From Pagrus major (lineage: Eukaryota; Chordata; Actinopteri; Spariformes; Sparidae), in assembly GCF_040436345.1 (NCBI RefSeq), contig NC_133230.1, positions 12,038,197-12,102,196 of the forward strand: a DNA stretch of 64,000 nt, written 5' to 3'. Numbering within the stretch: the first letter of the stretch is position 1; the number at the start of each line of letters is the position of its first letter. The notes beneath the pieces are model-generated. The model was not told where the DNA came from. It did not search any database and saw only the letters and a list, made by a program, of their open reading frames with translations. Below, piece by piece: positions 28,081 through 41,589 of the stretch. The position numbers and the translations under genes were made by a program.

Positions 28081-31000
28081 ATGTCTCGATTTAACCATAA
28101 TCGCGGTGGCTTTGGGATGAATAACTTCCAGCCACGCAGAGGTGGGGTCGGTGGTCCGATGCGGGGTGGACTAATGGGAAATCCAAATTTTAGGAGCCAT
28201 CCTTTCCAGAATCAGAACCAAAATCGGAGAGGGGGAAATAACTTCAACAGAGGACCCAATCAGGGACCACATGGGACCCCCCAGAAGCCACAACAGAACC
28301 AGTCTCTGCCGATCATCCCTCCGCCGAGTCCCGGCCCGGCTCTCACAATGAAAGGCCCGATGCAGCAGCAGCAGAAACCGGCACCGCAACAGCAGGATCA
28401 GCAGCAACCGAAACAGACACCACCATCGCCCACACCGAAGATTCAGACACCTCCACCTAAACCAAACGTCAGCTCTCCTCAACCTAACCAGGCAAACAAG
28501 ACCCAGACTCCGAACCAGCAGCTGAAGTCGCCGGTGGGAAATACAAACGGCCAGCAGCAGAAGCAGACTCCTCTCCCCAGCCCGAAGCCAGCGCCCCAGC
28601 AGGGCCAGAGAAATAGCCCTCAACAGGGCCAGAGAACCCCTCACCAAGGCCAGAAGTCAGGCCCTCACCAAGGCCAGAAGTCAGGCCCTCAACATGGCCA
28701 GAAGACAGGCCCTCAGCAAGGCCAGAGGACAGGACCACCACCGATGAGGCCCAAACAGGAGCGGCAGGAGTCGGAGAAAATGAGCACAGACAGCGCTGCA
28801 GGCGATTCAATTGGGAGCCAGCTAAAGGTGTGTGTAATTCTTTGTAATATACATTTTGTTGAGGATGGCGTCGATAGTCTTTGTTGTTAGCTAAGCTAAT
28901 GCTAGCTTATTCAATGCGACTAACGGTGCGCTTGTTTTGCGACATCTACCAGCCTGTGTGGGTGGAGTTTAACATCACTGTGTCGACTGCTATATGTTGC
29001 GTTGCAAGGCGGTGCGAGCTGTGACTGAAATCAAGCGCACTGTATTTTAGTCGGTTTAGCTGTCCGCCATCTTGTGTAAGACACGTACAGTCGCTAAAAT
29101 GCAAATTTTGTTCGGTTAAAACAAAGAACATGAAGTCTGTAACTGGTTTTGTTTTTTATCGTTTGATTTTCTTTTACACCAATTTAAATTTATTTTGTCG
29201 ACTTGTGTGCGTCACGTTTCCTAGACATGGTTTGAAGAAAATATAGGTCAAATTGGCTTTTCACCTACATTTTGTGTGGGGGATGGGTGGTTGGTCAGAC
29301 GTGTATGGACGTGTCGTGAGCACTTAAGCGAACACATTTTGACAATGAAATGACTAAATTTGAATATATGATTATATTTTCAGTCATGTGTGAATTTTAT
29401 CTACCCGCTGTTCAATATCCTTTGCTTGTTTTCTTTCGTTGTCCGAATATAATGGTGTTTGTATCAGCAGAGATTTGAGAGTTTGATTGTACGTTGTTGT
29501 CAATCTACAGGAGTTCACACTGTCCATGCTGCTTAAACCCGGTGAGAAGACGTACACACAGCGGTGTCGTCTGTTCATTGGTAACCTGCCCAACGACATC
29601 ACAGAGGAGGATTTCAAAAGGCTGTTCGCAAAATATGGGGAGCCCAGCGAGGTCTTCATCAACAAAGGCAAAGGCTTTGGTTTCATCAGATTGGTAAGAC
29701 ATCCGATATTTGTAATTAAATACATTTTCTGTTTAAGTTTATTCAAAGTCTAAAAAATTGTGAAGAAAATTAATTTGGATTGCATAGAAGCTCAACGTCA
29801 ATTTTATGTGTGATTTCTCGCAGGAGTCCCGTGCACTTGCAGAGATAGCGAAAGCAGAGTTGGATGACACACCAATGAAAGGCAGGCCCCTACGTGTCCG
29901 ATTTGCCACACACTCTGCGGCCCTATCTATAAGGAATCTATCTCCATTTGTGTCCAATGAGCTCTTGGAAGAAGCTTTCTCTCAGTTTGGAATGGTTGAG
30001 AGGGCTATTGTCATTGTAGATGATCGTGGGCGCTCCACAGGCAAGGGCATTGTTGAGTTTGCCTCCAAACCTGCTGCCAGAAAGGCCCTGGATCGGTGCA
30101 ACGAGGGTGTTTTCCTTCTTACCACGTAAGTACTGTTGAAGTGCATAATGTTCTTACGTCCCGCTCAATGAATCAATATGCCACAAAAAATGCATAAAGA
30201 CCTTGCTTATTCCTCTTTTCATATGGTCTTTTCAGGTCACCACGTCCTGTTCTTGTTGAGCCTTTGGAGCAGTTTGATGATGAAGATGGTCTTCCAGAGA
30301 AACTGGCACAGAAGAACCCCAGATATCAAGCGTAAGCATATCCCTATCAGTCACTTTTATTATGCAGGTCATTTCTTTCAAGTCATTGTTTTGTGTCCAG
30401 CAGATGGTGTGATGTGAGTGTGGGGGGTTGCAGTGGTATGGTCTGGGGATTGTAGCTGTTACAAATCAATCTTTTGTGTGGAGTGGCAGATGTTAGCCTG
30501 TGTAAATCAATTGAAAGGGGGAGACATTTGTTCACTCATCATTTTCAAAATATAGTCTGTAGTTTTCGTCTTTCATCTGAAAAGACAAGTCTATATAGGT
30601 TGTTTCTGTCAATACAGTCATAGAGCTAACACACTGTCTATTGTGTTGCTTGTATCTATAGAGAGCGAGAGGAACCTCCCCGTTTTGCTCGTCCAGGCAC
30701 TTTTGAATTTGAGTACTCCAAGCGTTGGAAGTCCCTGGATGAAATGGAGAAGCAGCAGAGGCAGCAGGTGGAGAAGAACATGCTTGAGGCCCGCGAGAAG
30801 CTGGAGAGTGAAATGGAGGATGCCTACCATGAGCACCAGGCCAACCTGCTCAGACAAGGCAAGTTCAGCGATATTATTGTCAGGTTTAATGAAGAAACAG
30901 AAGCCTGCAGCTGTTTGATTGTATTTCCTGGAGTACGTTAGAATTCATGTGCCACAACTTAAGATGTTGGTTTTATGTTTGCTATCAGATCTGCTGAGGC

Positions 31001-34000
31001 GACAGGAGGAACTGAGGCGCATGGAGGAGATGCACAGTCAGGAGATGCAAAAGAGGAAGGAGATGCAGCTGAGGTATTTATATTCTGTAGAGTTCTTGTT
31101 TGTTGATCTCATAACTATCATTCTCTCTCATGCTCATTATTAAATCCTCAAATAGATCATCAGACATGTTAACATTAATGCTTAAAATGTGTTTCATGTG
31201 ATTGTTTTCTTCTTTGTAAATAGACAAGAAGAAGAGCGTCGCCGGCGGGAGGAAGAGATGCTTCGCAAGAGGGAGATGGAAGAACAGATGCGCCGCCAGC
31301 GTGAGGAGAACTACAGGATGGGCAACTTCATGGATGTGAGTTAACGTTAATGTTAGAATACAGGACTATTACATATATACAATGAAATGAATACTTCATC
31401 AATATTTGCTTTGTTTAATCTTTTTTTTTATTTTATTGCAGAGGGACAGAGAAATGAGAATGAATCCCAATGGAGGCATGGGCATGGGCGGTAAGTAATT
31501 CTCTTTTTAAAAAATAAATTTCATTGAGTCAGTTGTTTAGAAAAATGTCCCCGCACCATGTCTATTAGTTAATACCAATAATCAATGGCTAGATATTTTT
31601 ATAAGACAATTCAACTGGACAGGACCATAACTACAGCCTCAAACATGACCATACATTTGAATCCTTAGCATTTTAATCATGTCATGTTAAATTCATCAAA
31701 TCAAATGAGTGCATGTGCATCCAGCACATTGCTTACAGTGTCACACAGTGTATTTAAATGTAATATATTTGGACTCTGGACCTTTTTTTTTTTTTAACCA
31801 ATGATTTATTCTTTGTACTCACTCTGCCATTAACAGGCTGTAGTAGGAGTGTGTCTCCTATGTTTATTTTAAGTAAGTATGTATTAAGTGCGGCCGTGTT
31901 CTTGACTTGTTGCGCTGCCGTTTCTGTTAGATATGCCCTTTGGATCAGCGAATCCCAAGTTCCCAATGGGTGGACTGAACTTTGAGGGTCAGCAGGGAAT
32001 GGGAGCTGCAGGAGGCTTGATGGGCAACGAAATGGTAATGTATCCCACTTTTTGGAAAATCAGTAGTTAATGCAGTTTGTGTTTGGCTTTCCTTTTTGTT
32101 GGAGAGACTCTTGGCTGATTTAAAGCACAAGGGTCAACTGGCCGAACTGGATGGGAAAATATGAATGATATGTGTTCACAGCTGTCTTTGGATGGCTTGT
32201 TGGTTGTTGAAGGTGACACGATATGCTGCCTGCCTGATAGGGTTTCTCTCAATGGCAAGCCAAGCCCCCTCAGTTAGCTTCACCTGAGTCTCGCTGCTTT
32301 ACAGCTACAAAACCGTCAACCTGCACTAAAATCACAAGAAACTGCTCTCTGACAGCTGTAGACAGACTTCAGTGGCTCTTCTCACTCTAATCAAATTGTT
32401 TGTGTAGTGGACTGCTATTGCAAGCCCTGTCTCGTGAGCTGGACAGGCACTTTTTCTCGACCGTAGGCAGAATGGCATTTACCAGTGTTTTTCCCTTTTA
32501 ACTGTTGACAACGTAATTATTTAGCTTTTTAATTCACTTTTTCATACTGTTTTAGCAGTTTCACGTATCATCTGACATAACAGAAAATGAGCTATGTGTA
32601 TTTTTGGGTGGCAGTGTGAAATCATGTGCAAAGCTTTGTGCTGCAAGCCAATTTGAGTCCTGAGGTAGGTTTGTAGTTCATCTTCTGGACAAGCGACCTT
32701 TCCCTTCTCATCAACATGTTTTTGTTTCTGAGCATTTATAATGCTTTTAGTGCAGGTTGACGGTATGAGGCATTAAATGTGAAATAAAAAAAAATGTTTT
32801 AAAAAATGTGTATTACAGCAAGATTAATTGATGGGGGCAGGCAAAGCCTTGTAACCATTTGTGTTTAGGGTGGCACTTGGGGACCACTGGACTAAGCTTG
32901 AGACCTGTGCTTTTGGCAGAATTGTGGTACCAATGTTGGGTTTGTTTCTGGATTACAGTTGAGAATAAGAACGCTTAAATGTGTGAACATTCTCAGTCCT
33001 GAATGAAACACATTTCCAGAAACCTTTTTAATGAAACCTTGAAGTTCTATATAAAATGTTTGCCGTTGATTTATAGCGTATGCTCCAAAATACTGAAAGA
33101 GCTGGGTTTAGAGATGGCAATTTTCCAATTCACATTGATCTCCGTTTGAATCATCTGTTATCAATTTATTAAATCTCAGCATCAAACCGTAATATGTGAT
33201 TTCTGTGGATGCGTGATATTTATCACCTGACAAGTGCCAAAGGTAGATTTGTCTAAAGGCAATCCGCCAAACTAGTGGGTAAATGTTTGTATGGAAACAG
33301 TCAAGTAATTACAACTATGCAGACAGTTTTTTAACTTTCAGTCAAGGGTGTGCCACTTCTGTCCTCTGCTGTCTGTGTGCTGGAGTTTATCACACACAGC
33401 ACAGGGACCGCATTGCTCATAACCTCAAATCTATATTGGAATGGCTGAAGAAGTAGTAAAAATGGTTGTATTTTTTTAATTCTCTCACTTAGTTGAAATA
33501 CACAAATCGACATAATCACTGCTTTTTTCACTATCACTTTTAATAAGTAGATGCTAAAATCATAATGGTGTCCCATGAGTTTATCCACAAGCAGATTATA
33601 AAGACAAATCTCTGAAATCATTTCAATATCAACTATTAATGATAACATCAGACTGAGGGTTCCTTGTACAGTTTATAGCAATATTTCCCTCAGAATCTTA
33701 ATTTATATAGATCCAGAGGTATAGATAGATATGCAAGTACAATTGATATTGTAACTCAAATATCCCTAACCCAATCGATATTAAATCAGGAATCGGAATG
33801 AAATCGGGACCTTGTGAATTGGAATCAACTTCAGTTATGGAAATTTGTCTATTTACTGAACGACGCTTTGTATTTTAAAAATGGAGCGTTTTCACATTTG
33901 TAGCCTTTTGTTCAATGATAACAGTAGCCTGGCCTGATAACTAAGTCCTGCATTAAATTTTTAAAGCACCATTTCCCTTTAAGTGACTTCAGAAAAGGCT

Positions 34001-35746
34001 TTTATAGGAAAAAAAGCCAATGGTTCAAGCTTTTTTGCAATGCTGCTGTTGGCAATGCAACAGTTCCAAAATCAGAGAAGTTGCATTAACAGTGACTCTT
34101 GACACGCTACACATGTAGTTATACTGTCACACCTGATTATAAAGCTTAACTTAGTAGGCTGAGCAGGTTGATGTTGGGTAAATCCAGTTCAAGAGAATTA
34201 TATTATACATTCTTCCTACATTACAACATGTGTTCTGTCGTTACCATATTGCGCCGTCGAAGGCTTGTGTTGCAAACCAAAGCCTCTGTTTGGCACTTGG
34301 GTTTTGCGAGATTCACCATTTTTCACACCATTGTAGTTTAACTAGGACATGTCCTATTTCACATGTAAACTGCATAATGATCAACAAATTTTTTCCCTCT
34401 GTTGCAAAAAGTGGTTGTACTAAATGTGTTGTGCAATACTTACATTTTACTGTACCAAAGTGGAAATATTCTACACGTACATTTCTTGTTCAGTCCCCGT
34501 ACTTAAGATTCTGGTCACAATTGGGGTACTTTAGATGTAGTTATCAATGCAGTGCCATAAGAGGGGCTGCGATAACAGACAGCCGATTAATACACACTTT
34601 ATTTTCAGTGAAACTTTGGAACTGACAAAATTCTGTCAAAAAATTGTCACTGTACTGCTTTGAATTTCATATCTTGTCTCAACATTTCTAAGGAAACATC
34701 AACTCCGGCCACAACAAAAGGAATATGAAATGTTTGAGCTAGGGCTGGGCGGTATGGCTTTAAATTAATATTATTATATTTTTAGGCTGTATCGCAATTC
34801 ACAATATATTGCTCAATATTTTGAAGTGTTCTCAAAAGCACTTCATTAATGCTAGGCTTGAACTACAAAATCAAATATCGCGATAATTTCAACCAAAGCT
34901 CTATCAATGTTGCAACAATGTTGTAGGAATGACTATGGGTACTTTCATTAACACAACTAGATTTATGAAATATTATCATAGTAATGTGGATATAATGACT
35001 AAGTGGGTAAAGACGAGCATTATAACAAGTATAACAAAATGACATCACTTGACTGTAATGCAGCCTTCTAAACCAGGATGTGACAACACTTATGTCATAT
35101 CATAATATCCAAAATCTAAGTAATAGTCTCAAATCACAATAACAATATATATTGCATATATTGCCCAGCCCTAGTTTGGGCTTTATTTATAACCAATTAT
35201 AATTAATTATGTATATATTTGATAAAACCTCCATCAAGAGGTTATTTTATCTGTTGCAATATTAAATTAATGTGCATAGGTAAATATGGTCAGCATTTAC
35301 AAATGCTAGACCTAATACCTATTAAGACTATAGACTAGTCTTGGCATGCACTGGAGAGACCATATTAGGTAGGCACTGACTAACAAAAGCATTACCCTCT
35401 CTTCCTTTTCCGTATGTAACCTGTGGCACCTGTGGACCTTCATATTGGAACGAACGGTTTCTTCGGATGTGTCTCCTGCTGGTTGTGTTTTAAATCTGCT
35501 CACGATATAAAACAAATCACCTCTATTGCCATACCTTTCTATACACTTCCACATGGACATGAACTGTGTGCTTGCGCACCCCATATATTACTACCCACCT
35601 TCCTATCTGCCTCCCTGGTAAATTGATCCCCACAGCGCAATGAGCGCTTCTCCCAGGGTGGTCCCAGGGGAATGGGTCCTGGTAACGCTGGGTTCGGCAG
35701 GGTCCGCGAGGAGTTTGACGGTCCTACTAAGAAACCTCGTTTTTAG
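28081..35746 (+). CDS. sfpq: Splicing factor, proline- and glutamine-rich (PSF)
   Basis: A nuclear RNA/DNA-binding DBHS protein (with NONO and PSPC1) of paraspeckles, acting in splicing, transcription and DNA repair. Coding exons: 28081-28827, 29511-29693, 29824-30125, 30236-30331, 30662-30858, 30989-31073, 31224-31335, 31442-31490, 31931-32034, 35636-35746; 1986 nt, 661 aa (human 707). Residues 1-30 are Gly/Arg-rich, 70-240 Pro/Gln-rich. RRM1 spans about 269-340 ([16 protein letters not shown]), RRM2 about 344-420 (LSIRNLSP), then the NOPS segment with [20 protein letters not shown] and a long charged coiled coil (MRRQREEN). A Met/Gly-rich tail ends in the nuclear signal KKPRF. The intron after 30858 starts GCAAGT, a GC-AG intron needed to keep the RQ/D/LLRR reading. 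Poly(A) signal AATAAA at 36082-36087. Confidence 0.97.
28597..28736 (+). repeat. Coding heptad repeat GPQQGQK in sfpq exon 1
   Basis: A 24- or 21-nt unit encoding variants of GPQQGQ(K/R) is repeated about six times (PQQGQR, PHQGQK, PQHGQK and so on). Near-identical DNA (GGCCCTCACCAAGGCCAGAAG occurs twice) shows recent tandem slippage within the Pro/Gln-rich region. Confidence 0.85.
32035..35635 (+). other. Long last coding intron of sfpq (intron 9)
   Basis: At 3.6 kb this intron is about five times longer than any other in the gene; the next largest is about 0.7 kb. It is GT-AG (ATG|GTAATG, CCACAG|CGC). From about 32100 to 34700 it looks unique with few repeats; one MITE sits at 34739-35174. 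Vertebrate SFPQ intron 9 is known to be long, conserved and often retained in neurons, so the length is expected. If retained, translation runs on from the Met codon ending exon 9 into GTA ATG TAT CCC and soon leaves the normal tail. Confidence 0.75.
34739..35174. mobile_element. MITE with CTAGGGCTGGGC ends in sfpq intron 9
   Basis: Starts CTAGGGCTGGGCGGTAT and ends ATTGCCCAGCCCTAG; the ends pair over at least 13 bp. Interior is AT-rich with repeated CAATATATTG-like words. Flanks TTTGAG (left) and TTTGGG (right) could be an imperfect target duplication. Related by end sequence to 21588-22110. Confidence 0.75.
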
Positions 35747-38700
35747 ACGCTGGTCTTTGATGCTCCCAGCAGCACCATTTGTATAGATTCTTCAAAACAA
35801 ACGTGCATTTCTTGTATTTAAGTTTAAGTTGTTGCTACATTTTAGCCTGACAATTTACTCCTTTTTATGAAAAAGTCTATTTCCATTTTTATTTTGTATT
35901 GTCAGTAGTATTGAAAGATAGATCACCCTTGTGTGGTCTTAGTTCTTTCTGACCATGTATAATTTTCTTTTCTAGATGTATTATGCTCTGTGAGTCGCAG
36001 TGAAGTGATAATTGTAACCCTTTTCTCAAATTTCTATGGCTGTGTTTTGTGCCATACATTTGGAGTCAAAGCATGTATTACAATAAAGAGACACTGGTTC
36101 TATCAGGACAAACCGTAAACATTCATTCCTAAAATCTGAAACGTACAGTGCATTAAGAGAGCAGCCAAATCCCAACAATTGGTTGTTTGCACTAATTAGA
36201 TAATGTGGATAAATCACCCACATTAGGGCTTAAAGGGTCTATGTGTTATCTCTGCCGCAGCCTGACCTTTTGTTAAGCATTGCGTTGAACACAGTGTAAA
36301 AGACTTCTGGCCCCGTCATAAGCAAGCATTGCTAAACCAGTCTTTGCCACTTCATTTTCTGAAAATTCAGTTAAGTAGCTAACACGTGTCACGAATGGCA
36401 TTCTTAGGTCAGAGTTCAACAAAGACCTAATTAGGTGGGGACATGGTCAGTGCCGAATGGCACGAAACTTTGCATCTACAAAGGCTATAAACTAGTTAAC
36501 ACCCAGCACTTTACAAATCAGAAGACTTATTCCAGAGATGTTTCATTCAGTTGGATTTAGTAACTCAACTATCCTTCAGGAAAGCAGAAATATAACACAT
36601 AGAACCTTTAAGAAACCCTGTGTAGTAGTATGTTGGGTTGTGGGTAGCCTTACGAACACATTCTATCTTTCATATACTTAGTTTGTCGCTGACACACAGT
36701 CTACGTTGGAGTGCGTGTCTTGTGTTCATGTTTGTAGGCTGGGGTTATTGACTACGTTTACATGCAGTCCAGAATATATATTGAATTAATAATAATGATC
36801 ACTGCACTCGCCCTTTTTACTGCAGCAGTTCTCATCGATAGACAGATGACGTAAAACCTGCACTTCCAGTGTTTGGTTTCTTAGAAGCTAGATTAGATGT
36901 GTTTTGAAAATGTGCTGAGATTTCATCCAAATATGAAAACATCAACCTGATGTACTAGAATTTCTAAAGTTGCGTATTATACTGTGATGACCCAGGTTGT
37001 ATTTCTAATTTGTGTAACTGGACATCATTAAGCTTTTAGCCTCGGTTGTGCTTGTAGGTCTATTTGACAGCTCCGATGCAAACACCCGTCAGTTGATCGA
37101 ATTGCTAAGTGAATCTGAAGCATACTTTTGACATATCGCAGTAAAAGAAAACCCCCAAAATATGCGTATTATACACATTTCCATCAAGTGTTTTGGAGAA
37201 AATAAACTAGGCTATGCACAGCGTAGTTTCATCAGAAAATTGTTATATAGGCTACATACATGGTTGTAATAAATATAGAAGTAGAGGCGGCAAACAAAAC
37301 TAGTTGTTGGCTTATCGCCAATAAACCTGGAAGACGACAAGGAAACAAAATGTTTACAGTATAAACTTCGGTAATTGAGTTGCTGTCTGAGTTAAACAGG
37401 TCATCTTTTTCAAACCTGCATGTAACCGTAGTCATATCCAGAATAGGACTTATTTTTGGGTATAACAGAATGTTTAAAGAACAAAAAAGGAAGTCTTGAC
37501 TGTAGTAATCAAAATTTTATCTAAAGTTCATACTGTAGTTGTACTATTTGTTGGCATAGGTGAACCTGCCTATGCATGACTGGAAAGTGGCTCAGTTTTG
37601 AAGGCATGATGACCACCAGAAACTAAAGCATATATATAGTATATATCAAACTTGGTCTATCTATGGATGAAAACTTGAACCTTTAATTTTCATGAAGCAG
37701 CAACTGTCAGTCACCAATTGTTTTCCATTCATTATATTTACAATTGTTGTTGCTGTCAATCACAAATATTTGTTTTTTATCGAGCTAAATGGCATCTGTA
37801 TGATTCGGTGAGCATGGCCAACGTTGCACATAGAAAATGCATATAAGTCCTAAATGTGCACAACTTATACTCCAATGGTCAACAATTCATTGTGTGGGAC
37901 CTGTAAGAAGACAAGAAATCCAGAGTTTCAATTCTCTACCCTGGCTTTCAGTTTCAAGATTGATATGGCTCGTTACTACAGTGGACGTGTCTGCTGCACC
38001 TTTTCAACTCTTTGTTACTGACAGGACATGCTGATGTTTCACTGTCTCCAGCTTGTGAATTCCCCTTTACATCTAGTTATACCACAGGAGGAAGACGGAG
38101 TACTGTTATTGGTCTGGTATGAGCTGCTCTGTTTATTCTTATTTGATACACATATATTATATGGCTGGTTTATACTTCCAGCCATCTGGCTGAGAGTTCT
38201 TCCAGCATGCCCTGTAGTTGTTTGTAACCACAGAGCATGCTGGGACAACAATAACTACAGTTAGCAACTGTTTGTAATAGACAAGCCATACTGTGTTAAG
38301 TTCAGGTGGAGACCACAGTGCTTTTTTTTCTGCATTTCACGAGATAACATGTTTAAGTTGTAGTTGCATTAATGTCATCATTGGCAACAGTGGAAGAAGT
38401 AAGAGCTCAGCGTTTTAAAAGAAAACATTTAAAAACCTTTACCCTCAAACGAAAGGGATAAAAATATAATGATTGGTATTATTTACCATGACATAATAGA
38501 ACTACAACATCTGTGTTTTGAATATTGATGGGCTACCTTTTTGTTGACATCTGGAGGATCACAGATTGTAACTAAACTTTATGCCCACTATTTAGGTTAC
38601 TATCAACATATTAACTTTTTATATAATATGAAAGGAAAATTCACCAAGGTCTCCTTGCAATTAATTTTTTTCTCTGCTGCCCACTCTGGCCTCTCCCCAT

Positions 38701-39345
38701 TTATCATGCCAGTACCTGTTTTGAGGTGTTATTTTGTCATTTAGCATCAAGTGGACGCTAGCTTGCTTCAGCAAGCTTTTCTCAGTTGTGTGGTAGCAGG
38801 AGGTGGGGTATAAACTAAGTGTAAGTATTCTTGCATTATTTACAACTTTTTTTAAGTATAATTGTTTCATTTGACTGTGTTTTTGTTATGGAAATGGAGA
38901 ATTTGCTGAGAGATGAAGCAGGGCACTTTGTTCATTCGTCTTGGCACTAGCCTCGACTCTCTCTTGACACTCTGGATCATTGAAGGTGAATTTACATCAT
39001 ATTTTAAGATGAATGAGAACAGTAAGTGACTTTCTGCCTTACCTTTAGAGTCACCTTTAGTGCTCTCTTGTAAACACTAAGTGTCTGTCCAATGGCTGAC
39101 TTTGGACAACATTTGGACCTGTAACTGGGTGGCTACAATGCATCCTATGGTAGTTATTTTAATTTGCCAAATAGAAAATCTTCCCTCTTCTTTTGGCAAC
39201 CGGGAACCCTGCAAAACACACCTGAAATGGCTGCAAACTGAGCTCTACAGATACTTGGATGAATTTGGTAATATAATTAGATTATCCTGGAGTGTTCATC
39301 TGCAATGTCACGTGTGTTTGTGTTATGTACATCTTTTCTTAACAG

Positions 39346-39400
39346 GTTTGACCAGCTTTAAAGATAATGGACTGTGGAGGAATTTGTGGCTGCGTAGCTT
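39346..39400 (+). other. Exon-like segment A (acceptor then early stop)
   Basis: Acceptor TTCTTAACAG ends at 39345, followed by GTTTGACCAGCTTTAAAG. A near copy follows 1.2 kb later at 40553. Joined in phase to sfpq exon 9 the reading would be Val then stop. Splicing is inferred only from the acceptor motif. Confidence 0.3.
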
Positions 39401-40552
39401 GTACTAAGGAATATTTCAGCTAAGAAACCTAAACACAGGACATGTGCAAAAGACCTTAGTAAGATTCACAACAGAACAACAGGATGAAAATGAGGACTAC
39501 ATAGGGAGTGGGGCAATCCCCTGTGGCATACCTGTTGCATTAAGCATTTTCTAAACCTGTAGATGAAACTACTACATAGGTAAAACCAAAGATTTTTTCA
39601 ATGACAACAGTTATTTGAAAAGTTTAAACTATATGGATTTTGAAAAACCTTTTAAAATAATGGGGGGGGTGTCCTTTTATGTGAAAAAATGGACATCCTT
39701 AATGCTTAAGATGAGAGGACAGGAACTTTTTTTCCTGAAAGTGATTGGCATCAGGAAATTGCAGCAATCTTTGATAATTATACTGCCATAATCACGTTTA
39801 TGCAGACGACCACCAACTGTAGTTATGTAACCCCGTACACTTAAATTGTGGGAATAGATGTTAATGCAAAGAAAATTGGCTCCTCTGTAGTCCACACAAC
39901 AGATTGGTACTGGTTTGGTTCACATGTGTATACTTCTACACAACAAATAAGTTTAAGTGCGGAATGCAGCCAGTTTAAAAACGTTGTTTGTGGATCAATG
40001 TTGGTGTATTTGTTTTTCAGGTCACAGCCTAAATAGGAATGCAACATTAAACCAAATTTGCTTAAAATGTAACTCTCCCAAGTTCAACCTAGAGAGTTAC
40101 ACCAGATTTGATTTGCATAAGTTTTTTTATTGCTTATTTACTTGAAGAGCCTTTTCTTTTATCAGGATTTACAAAGAAAATGTATCAAAAACAATTAAGT
40201 CCTTTGGATTTAACTTTTTGTAGTGCTGTATTGTATATGGACTGTCCACTGTCTGACATAGTGGACAGCAATTGACAGATATTTAACTTAATTTTTTTAG
40301 TAATTTGCAACCTCTGCAGGAGATTTTGTTGTATAGCGAGTGAAAAAACCAGACGACCAACTATGAATCTTGGAAGGCTTATTTAGGGCTTTGCTTGTAG
40401 AAAACGCAAGACGTTATCCTCCACACATCATCGGAACATTCTGCAAAATAGCACTAAAAGTTCTCATTGACTTGGCTTAAGTGTAAATTTTTAAAACTTG
40501 TACTGTTATGTCTGTGTGTTGGTGTTGTGTACAATTTGTTTTTCTTTAACAG

Positions 40553-40610
40553 GTTTGACCATCTTTAAAGGTGTTGGACTATGAGAAGGAACTTTCCAAA
40601 CCAAGAAATT
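40553..40610 (+). other. Exon-like segment B (near copy of segment A)
   Basis: Acceptor TTCTTTAACAG ends at 40552, followed by GTTTGACCATCTTTAAAG. Both copies are preceded by TGTGTT(A/G)TGTACA and followed by a TGGACT word. Same Val-stop outcome if joined to sfpq exon 9. Confidence 0.3.
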
Positions 40611-41589
40611 CAAAGTCTGTAGCTTCTGTTGGAGTGGTTAAGTTAAGACAAAGCTATCATTCTTGAAGACCAAATGGCACCGATTTCTTGAAAATTGTAG
40701 TTATTTGTTATCATGTTAGGTAGCGGCGCTATGGTTTGGATTATGGCTTGTAAAGCTGCAAGTACACAAGATTAACTGACTTTGCCAGGAACACTTAACG
40801 CCCCTGTTGCAAAACACTCTGACTTGGATTAATTTCATTAAAATGGAAATCAAAACTTCGACATACATTTTAAGAAAAGGTTGCAGACAAAATTTGTTAA
40901 AAGATGGCACCACACGCATTTGACGGATTACACAGTAACTGTATTTGGAGTAGGGTTAGCATGACTTTCTCACTTTTTATTGTTAAAGCAGAAATTTAAA
41001 TCAAATCTTTCATGCTGATATTCTTAAAGAGATGTTATTTGTAAGGACTAATGTACAGTCGAGGCCAAGCAAACTTGCACACACCTACACGAATATATTG
41101 GCAGTTGCTGATGTGGTCAGATGGAAAATGTAGAGATTTCTCAACCCTAGTTTACGGCCTGGTAAAAAAAAAAAAAAAACAGTTCTGATTTTTATAGTGA
41201 ATTTTGTTGTTCATGACAGCTGTACGAGGGGTGAATTTTATACAATTTGTTTAACTTATATGGGGGCTTAAAGTTATGCATAATTAAGGCCGTGGGCACT
41301 TTGACTGACAGATTGTTGTTAGCTGTCTGCAACCAGGCTTCAATCGGCTTGCCCTAGCTTCACAAACACTACACTTTTTTGTCCATTTTTCGATTAGCCA
41401 GGAGTTAAATTGAGTCAGAAAGTGGCAAGATGGTGCTGGCCAGAGCCACCATGCTGAGCTTTACAATGGCTCCTCAGAAACCTATGGGTGTCTTCAGAGA
41501 CTACATCTATATATATTACATAGTCTGAGAGTGATTAAAATGTAGACATGAGCTTTTCACACTGAAGATCTTGAAGAGGACTTTCATTT

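Noticed and set aside
28171-28647. 158-codon minus-strand frame under sfpq exon 1
   Set aside because: Complement of the Pro/Gln-rich coding exon; codon bias of the + strand creates it.
38201-38240. CCAGCATGC / GCATGCTGG palindrome as a full ZNF143 site
   Set aside because: The ACTACA half of the consensus is misplaced on both sides, so only a partial match remains.
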